Source: Algiphilus sp. (GTDB lineage Bacteria; Pseudomonadota; Gammaproteobacteria; Nevskiales; Nevskiaceae). From it: DNA of 64,000 nt. The stretch spans positions 20,546 to 84,545 of the forward strand of contig NZ_JAGLEJ010000013.1 of the NCBI RefSeq assembly GCF_023145115.1, in the 5' to 3' direction. The position numbers were made by a program, and so were the translations under genes. Below the pieces are notes generated by a model. That model ran no database searches and had not been told where the DNA came from. It was given only the letters and a program-made list of their open reading frames with translations. Shown here in pieces: positions 23,016-30,610 of the stretch; position 1 is the first letter of the stretch; each line of letters opens with the position of its first letter.

Positions 23016-25251
23016 GCGGCTCGGGTGCCGGTTCGTCGACGGCGGCGAGAAAATCGTCGCCCCAGCGCGCGAGGTTGTAGTACTCGACGATCTCGTAGAG
23101 CTGGCGCAGCCGTCCCTCGGCCTCGGCGCGTCCCATGTTGAGGGCCACGTAGAGGGCCGAGGCGAGGTCGTCGGTATCGTGCGGGTTGGTGAGCAGGGCG
23201 CCCTTGAGCTCGGCGGCCGCGCCGGCGAACTCGGACAGCACCAGCACGCCGCGCCCGTCGATCGCGCCCTGCACGGCGACGTACTCCTTTGCCACCAGGT
23301 TGAGGCCGTCGCGCAGCGGCGTGATCCACATGACGTCGGCCATGGCGTAGTAGGCGACCAGGTCGGCGAAGGGCACCGGGCGGAAGAAGAACTGCACCGG
23401 TGTCCAGCCGACCCGGGAGAAGCGCCCGTTGATGCGCCCCACGGCCTGCTCGATGCGCGTCTGCAGCTCGGCGTAGACGCGCATCTCGCGCGCTGCCGGC
23501 ACGCAGATGGTCATGAGCGTGACCTTGCCCTGCAGCTCGGGCTGGGCGTCGAGCAGCTGCTCGAAGGCGAGCAGCTTCTCCAGCGTGCCCTTGGTGTAGT
23601 CCAGGCGCTCGACCGACAGGATCAGCTTGACGCCCGCGACCTCGCTGCGCAGCGCGTCGAGCTTGCCGGCCTCGCGCGCGGCCGTCAGGGCGCCCTGCAC
23701 GCGCCCCACGTCGAGCCCCACCGGATGGGCCCCCAGCCGCACGACGCGGTCGTTGACCTGGAGCGCGGTGGTGACGTTCTCCAGCCCCATCGCGCAGCCG
23801 TAGGTCAGGAAGCGCGGCGCGCAGTGCACGCGGTCGAGAATGATCGACGGCGCGGCGCCGCGCACCACGTCGACGAAGTTCTCGACCTGGCGCGGGATGT
23901 GGAAGCCGACGTAGTCGCACTGCAGCAGGCTGCCGACGATCTGGCGCCGCCACGGGATGACGTTGAAGACGTCGGCCGACGGGAAGTAGGTGTGATGGAA
24001 GAACGCGATCTTGACGTCGTGACGCAGCTCGCGGAGGTAGGCCGGCACCAGCCACAGGTTGTAGTCGTGGATCCATACCACGGCGCCGGGCGCGGCTTCG
24101 CGGGCCGCGGCCTCGGCGAAGATGCGGTTGACGCGCTGGAAGACCTGCCAGTGCTCCTCGCGGAATACCGCGCGTTCCCAGAAGGTGTGCAGCGTCGGCC
24201 AGAAGGCTTCCTTGGAGAAGCGCTTGTAGAAGATGTCGACGTCCTGCTTGGTGAGCAGGACGCGCGAGCACACCAGATTGGGATAGGCGTCGTCGTCGAC
24301 GCTCGTATGGGCCTCGAAGGCACCCTTGCGCGGTTCGTGCGTGGTCCAGGCGACCCATGCGCCCTTGCGACCGCCGCCGAAGAAGCTCAGCAGGGTGGGG
24401 ATGATGCCGTTGGGTGACTGGTGCGGGCGCCGCTCGAGCACGCCGTTGTCGACGTATTCCTCGTACGGCAGGCGGTGATAGACCACCACCAGATCGGCCT
24501 TGCCGGTGTCCGCCGCGCGCGTGTCGATGGCCGATACGCCGCGGTCGCCGAGGAAGCCGAAGTGGGCGATGGCGTCGAGGATGCCGCCGCATCCCGGGCG
24601 CTCGGCGTGCAGCACGCGCGCGTTGTTGCGCGTGGCCTCCAGCAGGCCGCTCTCGGATGCCCCCACCGCGACCGCCTTGAAGCCGACCTGCAGCATGGAG
24701 AGGTCATTGAGCGTGTCGCCGGCCGCAAGCACCTCGTCCGGGTCGATGCCCAGCTGCCGGACCAGCGCGGTCAGCGAGCTGCCCTTGTTGACCCCGCGCG
24801 GCAGGACATCGAGATAGAGATCGGCGGAGTACAGGAGGTCGCAGTCCAGGGCCTCGACGGCGGCGCGGACCTCCTCGGTCACGGCATCCTCGTCGCAGAA
24901 GTACGAGCAGCGGCGTTCCTGCGGCAGCGCCTGGCGCTCGAGTCCGGGAAAGCCGTTCATGACTTCGACCACCGCCTGCTCGCCGGGCCAGTGTTCCTCG
25001 ATGTGCGCCTGCATCGGCTGGATGGGCTGGCGCGTGTGGCCGTCCACCACCGTTGCACCGACGTCGCAGATCACGTAGTCCGGCGTCGGGATGGCGGGAT
25101 CGTCCAGCAGCGGCATGACCGCTTCCAGCCCGCGCCCGGTGACATACGCGAGCTGGATGTCCGGGTGCCGGTCGATCAGATAGTAGAGGCGGTGGCGGTC
25201 CTCCGCCGTGCCGGCCAGGAAGGTGCCGTCGAGATCGGTTGCGAGGAGCAT
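22984..25251 (-). CDS. ggpS: Glucosylglycerol-phosphate synthase fused to an HAD phosphatase
   Basis: This 755-residue protein has an N-terminal HAD domain (about 1-240; LLATDLDGTFL with catalytic Asp 6 and Asp 8, later AAGDTLNDLSML) followed by a GT20 retaining glycosyltransferase (about 250-735; VWIHDYNLWLVPAYLR, FFHHTYFPSADVF, LILSVERLDYTKG, DGLNLVAKEYVA). The order phosphatase then synthase is the reverse of most trehalose enzymes and matches the GgpPS fusion of salt-tolerant Pseudomonas and Stenotrophomonas, which makes the compatible solute glucosylglycerol from ADP-glucose and glycerol-3-phosphate. FFHHTYF agrees better with GgpS than with OtsA. It follows the MFS gene by 51 bases. A trehalose synthase is the alternative. 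Confidence 0.85.
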   Translation of the reverse strand: MLLATDLDGTFLAGTAEDRHRLYYLIDRHPDIQLAYVTGRGLEAVMPLLDDPAIPTPDYVICDVGATVVDGHTRQPIQPMQAHIEEHWPGEQAVVEVMNGFPGLERQALPQERRCSYFCDEDAVTEEVRAAVEALDCDLLYSADLYLDVLPRGVNKGSSLTALVRQLGIDPDEVLAAGDTLNDLSMLQVGFKAVAVGASESGLLEATRNNARVLHAERPGCGGILDAIAHFGFLGDRGVSAIDTRAADTGKADLVVVYHRLPYEEYVDNGVLERRPHQSPNGIIPTLLSFFGGGRKGAWVAWTTHEPRKGAFEAHTSVDDDAYPNLVCSRVLLTKQDVDIFYKRFSKEAFWPTLHTFWERAVFREEHWQVFQRVNRIFAEAAAREAAPGAVVWIHDYNLWLVPAYLRELRHDVKIAFFHHTYFPSADVFNVIPWRRQIVGSLLQCDYVGFHIPRQVENFVDVVRGAAPSIILDRVHCAPRFLTYGCAMGLENVTTALQVNDRVVRLGAHPVGLDVGRVQGALTAAREAGKLDALRSEVAGVKLILSVERLDYTKGTLEKLLAFEQLLDAQPELQGKVTLMTICVPAAREMRVYAELQTRIEQAVGRINGRFSRVGWTPVQFFFRPVPFADLVAYYAMADVMWITPLRDGLNLVAKEYVAVQGAIDGRGVLVLSEFAGAAAELKGALLTNPHDTDDLASALYVALNMGRAEAEGRLRQLYEIVEYYNLARWGDDFLAAVDEPAPEPLSGTEAPAAQ

Positions 25252-25302
25252 GTCATCTATTCTGACCGCAAACGCGCGACGCTGCCGCCCCGGCCCCGCC
25301 GT

Positions 25303-26706
25303 TCAGGGATGCCCGTAGGCGCTCGGCGGTGGCTCCTCGTCGCTCGGCGGCTCCTCCGAAGCCGGTGCCGGCGGGGCCGTCGGTTCGCCCGCGAGCACGG
25401 CGCTGATGCGTTCCTCGGCCTCCATCTCCAGTTCGGCATCGGCATCGGGCATCCATTCATCGGAGGGCTCGGAGGTCTCGTCCTCGGCCAGCAGCTCCAT
25501 GACCGCGGCCGATGTGCGCACCATCGGTACGAAGTTGCTCGACTGATCCCCGGCAATGGTCGCATCGGCCCGGCGGGGCAGCGCATACCAGCCCGCGAAC
25601 CACGCGATCGGCACCAGCAGGGCCGCGAAGAACAGCAGCAGGCTGCCCGGCCCCATCATGCCCATGAACCAGCCCGCCAGGACGGGACCGAGCGCGGCGC
25701 CGGCGCCGTGGAGCAGCAGCAGCCAGCTGCTGCCGCCGATCAGCTGGTCGCTCTCCAGCCAGTCCGAAAGGTGCGCCGCGCACAGCGGATAGATCGCGAA
25801 GGCCATGCCGCCGTAGAGCAGCATCATCGGGAAGATCGCCATCGGCACGCGCTCCAGCAGCAGCGCGGCGACGACCGCCATGAGGGCGCCGCCGGCCGCG
25901 ACCTCGCCCATCACGCGCCGCCGGTCGTGGTTGTCCGAGTAGCGTCCCACCGGGAGCTGGAGCAGTGCTCCGCCGACGATGGTCAGGCTCATCAGCGCGG
26001 CCACGCCGCGCTCGTCAAGGCCGATGCGCTGCGCGAACAGCGGCCCCATGCCCCAGAACGCACCCATCACCAGGCCGGAGCCGAAGCCGCCCACCACCGC
26101 CACCGGCGCAGCGCGCTGGATCACCCAGTACGACACCCGCTTGGCGTCGGACACGCTCGGCTGGCCGAGCTGGGTCATCGCCACCGGCACCAGCGACAGC
26201 GCCACCAGGATGGTGATCAGCGAGAACAGCTCGAAGCTCGTCGGCGATCCGGCCAGGATGAGCCACTGACCGGCCGCCAGGGCCATCAGGTTGACGATCA
26301 TGTAGACCGCGAAGACGCTGCCGCGGCTCTCGGTGCTTGCCTGAGCGGTGAGCCAGCTCTCGATGACGTTGTACAGCCCGACCACCGTGATGCCGGTGAG
26401 CACGCGCAGCAGGCCCCAGAACCAGGGATCCACCCAGATGGCGTGCAGCACCGCCGTGCACGAGGCCACCGCCGCGAAGATCGCGAAGGCGCGGATGTGC
26501 CCGACCCGCCCGATGATCGCGGGCGCGACCACCGTGCCCAGCAGGAAGCCCACGAAATAGCACGACATCACCAGGCCGATGACGCCGGTGCTGAACCCTT
26601 CCAGGCCGCCGCGCACCGCCAGCAGGGTGCCGAGCAGGCCGCTGCCCAGCAGAAGCAGCGCGACGCCGCCGAGCAGAGCCGAAATCGGGAGGATGCGCGA
26701 GGTCAT
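25303..26706 (-). CDS. MFS transporter with acidic C-terminal tail
   Basis: This 467-residue major-facilitator protein has 12 hydrophobic segments. The loop 2-3 signature appears as GRVGHIRAFAI and its repeat as GRYSDNHDRRRVMGE. The VGLYNVIESWLTAQASTESRG stretch is like the YcaD/DUF894 branch of MFS. After residue about 400 comes a hydrophilic tail rich in Asp, Glu and Pro (DETSEPSDEWMPDADAEL), unusual for the family and probably cytoplasmic. It starts 52 bases before the glucosylglycerol synthase gene ends its leader, so both may share a transcript. The substrate is unknown. Confidence 0.88.
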   Translation of the reverse strand: MTSRILPISALLGGVALLLLGSGLLGTLLAVRGGLEGFSTGVIGLVMSCYFVGFLLGTVVAPAIIGRVGHIRAFAIFAAVASCTAVLHAIWVDPWFWGLLRVLTGITVVGLYNVIESWLTAQASTESRGSVFAVYMIVNLMALAAGQWLILAGSPTSFELFSLITILVALSLVPVAMTQLGQPSVSDAKRVSYWVIQRAAPVAVVGGFGSGLVMGAFWGMGPLFAQRIGLDERGVAALMSLTIVGGALLQLPVGRYSDNHDRRRVMGEVAAGGALMAVVAALLLERVPMAIFPMMLLYGGMAFAIYPLCAAHLSDWLESDQLIGGSSWLLLLHGAGAALGPVLAGWFMGMMGPGSLLLFFAALLVPIAWFAGWYALPRRADATIAGDQSSNFVPMVRTSAAVMELLAEDETSEPSDEWMPDADAELEMEAEERISAVLAGEPTAPPAPASEEPPSDEEPPPSAYGHP

Positions 26707-26720
26707 GCGGCTGCGGTACG

Positions 26721-26754
26721 AAAAAGGGCGAGCGCGATTCTATCGCGCCCGCCC
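26721..26754 (-). terminator. Intrinsic terminator of the porin gene
   Basis: Read on the minus strand, GGGCG-c-GCGCGA / TCGCGC-t-CGCCC pairs over 12 bp with one mismatch and a 5-base loop (arms 26743-26754 and 26726-26737), followed at once by TTTTT (26721-26725). It lies 50 bases past the porin stop. The loop contains TAGAAT on the minus strand, which could double as a -10 for the MFS gene starting at 26706. Confidence 0.85.
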
Positions 26755-26804
26755 GGTGGTGATGCCCATTGCTGCCACCGTTCCGGGCGGCAGCGTTTCC
26801 ACGG

Positions 26805-27908
26805 TCAGAAGTAGTAGCCGACGTTGACGTTGAATCGGCTGTTCCAGTCGTCGGTATCGCCCACCATCGAGCCACCGATGAAGGGCTGGTTCTGCGCCAC
26901 GATGAAGTCGAAGTAGGCGAAGACGCCGCCCGCCACCACCGAGAAGCCGGTGACGTTCATGGTGGTGTCTTCCAGATCCTGCGACTTGTCGGTCACCAGG
27001 CTGTAGTCGTTGTAGAACTGCACGGCGCTGATCGGACCGATGGAAACGTCCACGTTGTAGGCCACGTTGGCCGTGTAGATCGTCGACTCCGCCGGGATCG
27101 CATCGAGGAAGCTGTAGGCGCCGACCGTCATGATCTCGGCGCCGGAGTCGAGGTCGTACTCGTAGTCGGCGGCCTGCAGCATGATGTTGAAGGGACCGTA
27201 GTTGCCGTTGATGTGCGCGGCGTAGGCCTGGTAGTCGCCGGCCGAGCCGCTGCCGCTCTTCAGCGAGCCGAACAGGCCCGAGAGCCCGAACTCGGTACCG
27301 CCTGCCGTGTAGGTCGCCCGCAGCGAGCCGGTGTTCGCCTCGGCGAGCTCGGTGCCGTTGACGTCGTCGCCGATGACATCGTACGAGTAGCGATCCGCAC
27401 GGTTGTCGACGAAGCCGTCGATGCCGCCCTGCTCGTCGTTCTTGAAGAAGCCGATCTGCAGGCCGATGGGGCCGAGATCGCCGTCGGCCACCGCGCCGAA
27501 GTCGTAGTCGTCCTCGAGCCCCACGTAGTAGGCGCTGCTGAAGAAGAAGTTGTGCGAGTTGTAGGGGCGCACGCCGAAGGGCACCTGCTGGATGCCGATG
27601 CGGCCCTGCCAGGAATCGCTGAAGTCATAGCCCACCCACGCGTGGTGGATGACCTCCATGTACTGGTAGTAGCGCCACTCGGCCGACAGGATGACGTCGC
27701 CGACCGAGCCATCCAGGTTGATGCGGAAGGTATCCAGATCCAGGTCGCCGCCACGGTTGCGGTTCTGCGGCACGTAATCCTCGAAGCTGTACTGGAAGCG
27801 CACTGCGCCGCCGACGCTGATGCCGTCCTCCTTTTCCTCGGCCTGCACGCCCCCCGCCGCGGTCGCGATGGCGGCGGCGATCATCCAGGCTCCATAGTTG
27901 CGTCTCAT
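26805..27908 (-). CDS. Outer-membrane porin-like beta-barrel protein
   Basis: This 367-residue protein has an N-terminal signal peptide (NYGAWMIAAAIATAAGGVQA, cut before EEKEDG). The mature part alternates amphipathic strands such as ISVGGAVRFQYSFE, DLDTFRINLDGSVG and VILSAEWRYYQYME and ends in VNVGYYF, whose terminal phenylalanine is the BAM recognition signal. It resembles small trimeric porins of the Porin_4 or OprP-like type but I cannot name the substrate. ATG 27908 was chosen over ATG 27914, since AAAGAGGGG lies six bases before it but touches the other. It is a single gene with its own promoter region and terminator. Confidence 0.82.
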   Translation of the reverse strand: MRRNYGAWMIAAAIATAAGGVQAEEKEDGISVGGAVRFQYSFEDYVPQNRNRGGDLDLDTFRINLDGSVGDVILSAEWRYYQYMEVIHHAWVGYDFSDSWQGRIGIQQVPFGVRPYNSHNFFFSSAYYVGLEDDYDFGAVADGDLGPIGLQIGFFKNDEQGGIDGFVDNRADRYSYDVIGDDVNGTELAEANTGSLRATYTAGGTEFGLSGLFGSLKSGSGSAGDYQAYAAHINGNYGPFNIMLQAADYEYDLDSGAEIMTVGAYSFLDAIPAESTIYTANVAYNVDVSIGPISAVQFYNDYSLVTDKSQDLEDTTMNVTGFSVVAGGVFAYFDFIVAQNQPFIGGSMVGDTDDWNSRFNVNVGYYF

Positions 27909-28158
27909 GCTCATCCCCTCTTTCTCGTTGGAAGAATCCGGAGCGTGCGGGCGCGACGCTCCATCCTCGCGGCGGCCGGCCGCGGGTGCGACCGGCAGCC
28001 TCGATGGGTTTCGGGATGGAGAACCGGCGCGGTCGGGATCGGTCGGCACCGCGGCGCGGCCCCGGAAGGCCCTGCGAGCGGTTCGGCGATGTCGTCCATC
28101 CGCGTGTCTCCCCGGCGCGGCATCTGGCGGATGCCGACGTCCCCCCAGTCCTGATTGC

Positions 28159-28187
28159 ACCCTAACGGTGCGGCGCGGCGATTGCAA
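28159..28187 (-). promoter_or_regulatory. Possible sigma-70 promoter of the porin gene
   Basis: On the minus strand TTGCAA (28182-28187) and TAGGGT (28159-28164) are separated by exactly 17 bases, giving a -35/-10 pair that matches the consensus in four and three of six positions. It would give a leader of about 240 bases before the ATG at 27908, long enough for post-transcriptional control as is common for porins. Confidence 0.35.
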
Positions 28188-28211
28188 AGCCCTTGCAGGG
28201 GGCCGGAACGC

Positions 28212-28235
28212 GCAAGGGGCCTTGCGGCCCCTTGC
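28212..28235 (-). terminator. Hairpin after the acyl-CoA dehydrogenase gene
   Basis: GCAAGGGGCC (28212-28221) pairs perfectly with GGCCCCTTGC (28226-28235) around a 4-base loop, 22 bases past the stop of the acyl-CoA dehydrogenase on the minus strand. No clear T-run follows, so termination may be Rho-assisted. Confidence 0.55.
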
Positions 28236-28256
28236 ACGCTGCCCGACGTCGTGGGT

Positions 28257-30008
28257 TCAGGCGGCGTCGAGCAGGCTGGCCGAACGGCCCATGACCGGGC
28301 CGGCCGGCAGCGCGGCGGTCCGGCACAGCGTCACCGCGTGCGGCAGCAGGCGGGTGGCGAAGTGGTGCGCGGTCACCTGCTTGCCCTCGGCGAAGCCGGC
28401 GTCGCCACGGTCGTCGGCGGCGCGCACCATGCGCAGCCAGGCGTGGCCCAGCGCCACCAGCGCGAAGGCGCGGAGGAAGTCGCAGCAGCCGTAGGCGGCG
28501 TCGTTGGGGTCTTCGCGGAAGCCGTCCTGGAAGGTCCTGGTGGTGGCCTCGACCGCCTCCAGCGCCTCGCGCAGCGGCGCCACCAGCCAGTCGGGTCCGC
28601 CGGCGTCGAGGTCGGTCCGCACGCGCTCGAAGAAGCGGTCGGGCAGGCGGCCGCCGTGCAGCTGCAGCTTGCGGCGCACCAGGTCCATGGCCTGGATGCC
28701 GTTGGTGCCCTCGTAGAGCGCGAGGATCTTGCTGTCGCGGATGATCTGCTCGATGCCGTGCTCGCGGATGAAGCCGTGGCCGCCGTACACCTGTACGGCC
28801 AGCGAGCCGAGCTCGAAGGCGGCGTCGGTGAGGAAGGCCTTGACCAGCGGCGTCATCAGCTCGACGTAGTCCTGCGCGGCCTCGCGCTCGGCGGCGTCGC
28901 CGTGGCGGTGGGCAATGTCGACGTGCATCGAGGTGTCCAGCGCCATCACGCGGCCGGCCTCGGTGTAGGCGCGCATGGTGAGCAGCATGCGCCGGACGTC
29001 GGGGTGATCGACGATGGTGTCGCCGCCGCCGAAGGTCTTGCCCTGCTTGCGCTCGCCGGCATAGGCGAGGGCGTTCTGGGTGGCCAGCTCGCACTGGCCG
29101 AGGCCCTGGAAGCCGACCATGATGCGCGCCAGGTTCATCATGATGAACATGTTCTGGATGCCCTGGTTGGGCTCGCCCACCAGCCATCCCTGGGCGCCGT
29201 CGAAGCCCATGGTGCAGGTCGAGGAGGCGTGGATGCCCATCTTGTGCTCGATGGACACGCAGCGCAGCTTGTTGCGCTCGCCGATGCTGCCGTCGTCGTT
29301 GACCAGGAACTTCGGCACCACGAAGGTCGACAGCCCCTTGATGCCGGCGGGGGCATCGGGCAGACGGGCCAGTACCAGGTGGATGATGTTGTCGGTCATC
29401 TGGTGCTCGCCGCCGGTGATGAAGATCTTCATCCCCTCGAGCGAATAGCTGCCGTCGTCGTTCGGCGTGGCCCTGGTCTTGACCGCGGCGAGGTCGGAGC
29501 CGGCCTGCGGCTCGGTGAGGCACATCGTGCCGGACCATTCGCCGGTGCCGAGCTTGGGCAGGTAGCGCGCCTTGATCTCGTCGGTGGCCACCGCCTCGAT
29601 GGCCTCGAAGCAGCTGCTGGTCAGGCCGGGATAGAGCGCGAAGGCGACGTTGGCGCCGCACAGCATCTCCTCGACGACCTTCGACAGCACGTAGGGCAGG
29701 CCCTGGCCGCCGTACTCGGGCGGGCTCGCGAGGCCGACCCAGCCGGACTCGGCGTAGCGCTGGTAGGCCTCCTTCATGCCCTCGGGCAGGATGACCTCGC
29801 CGTCCTCCCAGCGCGCGCCGGTCTCGTCGGCGCTCTCGCGAAGCGGCGCGATCTCGCCCTCGACGAACTTCGCGGCCTCGTCCACCACACCGTCGATGAT
29901 CTCGCCGGTGGCCTCCTCGAGGCCCGGCAGCTCGGCCAGTCGGTCGACGCCGAGCACGTCGTGCAGGACGAACAGCAATTCTTTCTGGGGAACCTTGTAC
30001 TGGGCCAT
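28257..30008 (-). CDS. Acyl-CoA dehydrogenase, large DmdC-like form
   Basis: This 583-residue FAD enzyme introduces a trans-2 double bond in acyl-CoA. GTMCLTEPQAGSDLAAVKTRA and FITGGEHQMTDNIIHLVLARL are FAD and substrate signatures, and the catalytic glutamate is in ILALYEGTNGIQAMDLV. Compared with ordinary ~380-residue enzymes it has an extra N-terminal segment (KELLFVLHDVLGVDRL) and a C-terminal helical domain, as in the DmdC/AcdH group that includes 3-methylmercaptopropionyl-CoA dehydrogenase. It therefore acts on fatty acyl-CoA or on dimethylsulfoniopropionate products. ATG 30008 begins MAQYKVPQ as in relatives. It is divergent from yajC. Confidence 0.9.
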   Translation of the reverse strand: MAQYKVPQKELLFVLHDVLGVDRLAELPGLEEATGEIIDGVVDEAAKFVEGEIAPLRESADETGARWEDGEVILPEGMKEAYQRYAESGWVGLASPPEYGGQGLPYVLSKVVEEMLCGANVAFALYPGLTSSCFEAIEAVATDEIKARYLPKLGTGEWSGTMCLTEPQAGSDLAAVKTRATPNDDGSYSLEGMKIFITGGEHQMTDNIIHLVLARLPDAPAGIKGLSTFVVPKFLVNDDGSIGERNKLRCVSIEHKMGIHASSTCTMGFDGAQGWLVGEPNQGIQNMFIMMNLARIMVGFQGLGQCELATQNALAYAGERKQGKTFGGGDTIVDHPDVRRMLLTMRAYTEAGRVMALDTSMHVDIAHRHGDAAEREAAQDYVELMTPLVKAFLTDAAFELGSLAVQVYGGHGFIREHGIEQIIRDSKILALYEGTNGIQAMDLVRRKLQLHGGRLPDRFFERVRTDLDAGGPDWLVAPLREALEAVEATTRTFQDGFREDPNDAAYGCCDFLRAFALVALGHAWLRMVRAADDRGDAGFAEGKQVTAHHFATRLLPHAVTLCRTAALPAGPVMGRSASLLDAA

Positions 30009-30135
30009 TGCTACCTCGGCGTGGGCGTTGGAGAGCCGCCAATTATCGCAGCCTCCGCGCGCGCTCGCGCGACGGGCGCGATGCCACTGGGACAACACCG
30101 GCCCACGGCGCGCAGGGGCGGGCGCCCTGGTCTGG

Positions 30136-30141
30136 CATACT
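30136..30141 (+). promoter_or_regulatory. Possible -10 element for yajC-secDF
   Basis: CATACT preceded by TGG resembles an extended -10 hexamer about 60 bases before the yajC GTG. No good -35 is visible, so this is only a suggestion. Confidence 0.3.
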
Positions 30142-30201
30142 CCCGATGTTCGAGCGCCCGCCCGCGCGGGTGCCCCCCCGTCCACCGAGGAGTCTTCGCA
30201 C

Positions 30202-30534
30202 GTGTTCGATGCCGTGATCGGAACCGCCTACGCCCAGACACAGGGCGCGGCTGAGCCCAACGCCTTCATGAGCTTCCTGCCGCTGATCCTGCTGATCGTG
30301 GTGTTCTACTTCCTGCTGATCCGTCCGCAGATGAAGCGCAACAAGGAGCACCGCAACATGCTCGCCAGCCTGTCGATCGGCGACGAGGTCATCACCGGCG
30401 GCGGCGTCGCCGGCCGCGTCCAGGCGCTGGGCGAGACCTTCGTGTCGGTCGAGATCGCCGACGGCGTGGTCGCCAAGATCCAGAAGCAGTCCATCGCCAG
30501 CGTACTGCCCAAGGGCTCGCTCTCCGAGAGCTGA
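30202..30534 (+). CDS. yajC: Preprotein translocase subunit YajC
   Basis: YajC is a 110-residue inner-membrane accessory of the Sec translocon that binds SecDF. It has a short periplasmic start, one membrane helix (FLPLILLIVVFYFLLIRPQ, where the RPQ is diagnostic), the signature KEHRNMLASLSIGDEVITGGG and a small beta domain. The start is GTG 30202, nine bases after GAGGAG; the open frame reaches much further upstream but has no family sequence. It is followed by secD after 76 bases. Confidence 0.94.
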   Translation: MFDAVIGTAYAQTQGAAEPNAFMSFLPLILLIVVFYFLLIRPQMKRNKEHRNMLASLSIGDEVITGGGVAGRVQALGETFVSVEIADGVVAKIQKQSIASVLPKGSLSES

Positions 30535-30553
30535 ACGCCCGCAACGGTCCGCC

Positions 30554-30580
30554 GGCGGGGTGCCGACAGGGCGCCCCGCC
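30554..30580. other. Stem-loop between yajC and secD
   Basis: GGCGGGGTGCC (30554-30564) pairs with GGCGCCCCGCC (30570-30580) through 11 bp including one G-U pair, with a 5-base loop. With no T-run it is more likely an RNA processing or stability hairpin that sets the ratio of YajC to SecD than a terminator. Confidence 0.5.
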
Positions 30581-30610
30581 GCTCCGCACGCCTCCATAGC
30601 GTCCGCCACC

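Larger units (their letters stand above)
27909..28256. other. Porin leader region, no gene supported
   Basis: These 348 bases hold the probable porin promoter (28159-28187, minus) and the hairpin at 28212-28235. A minus-strand open frame of up to 108 codons runs through the leader, but it is arginine- and proline-rich low-complexity coding with no family resemblance, so I do not call it a gene. Confidence 0.5.

Noticed and set aside
24421..26814. 797-codon plus-strand open frame over ggpS and the MFS gene
   Set aside because: It is antisense to both; the product is His/Arg/Gln-rich repeat-like sequence without motifs.
27911..28237. 108-codon minus-strand frame in the porin leader
   Set aside because: It has only low-complexity Arg/Pro sequence and no homology that I can recognise; it is more probably a leader RNA.
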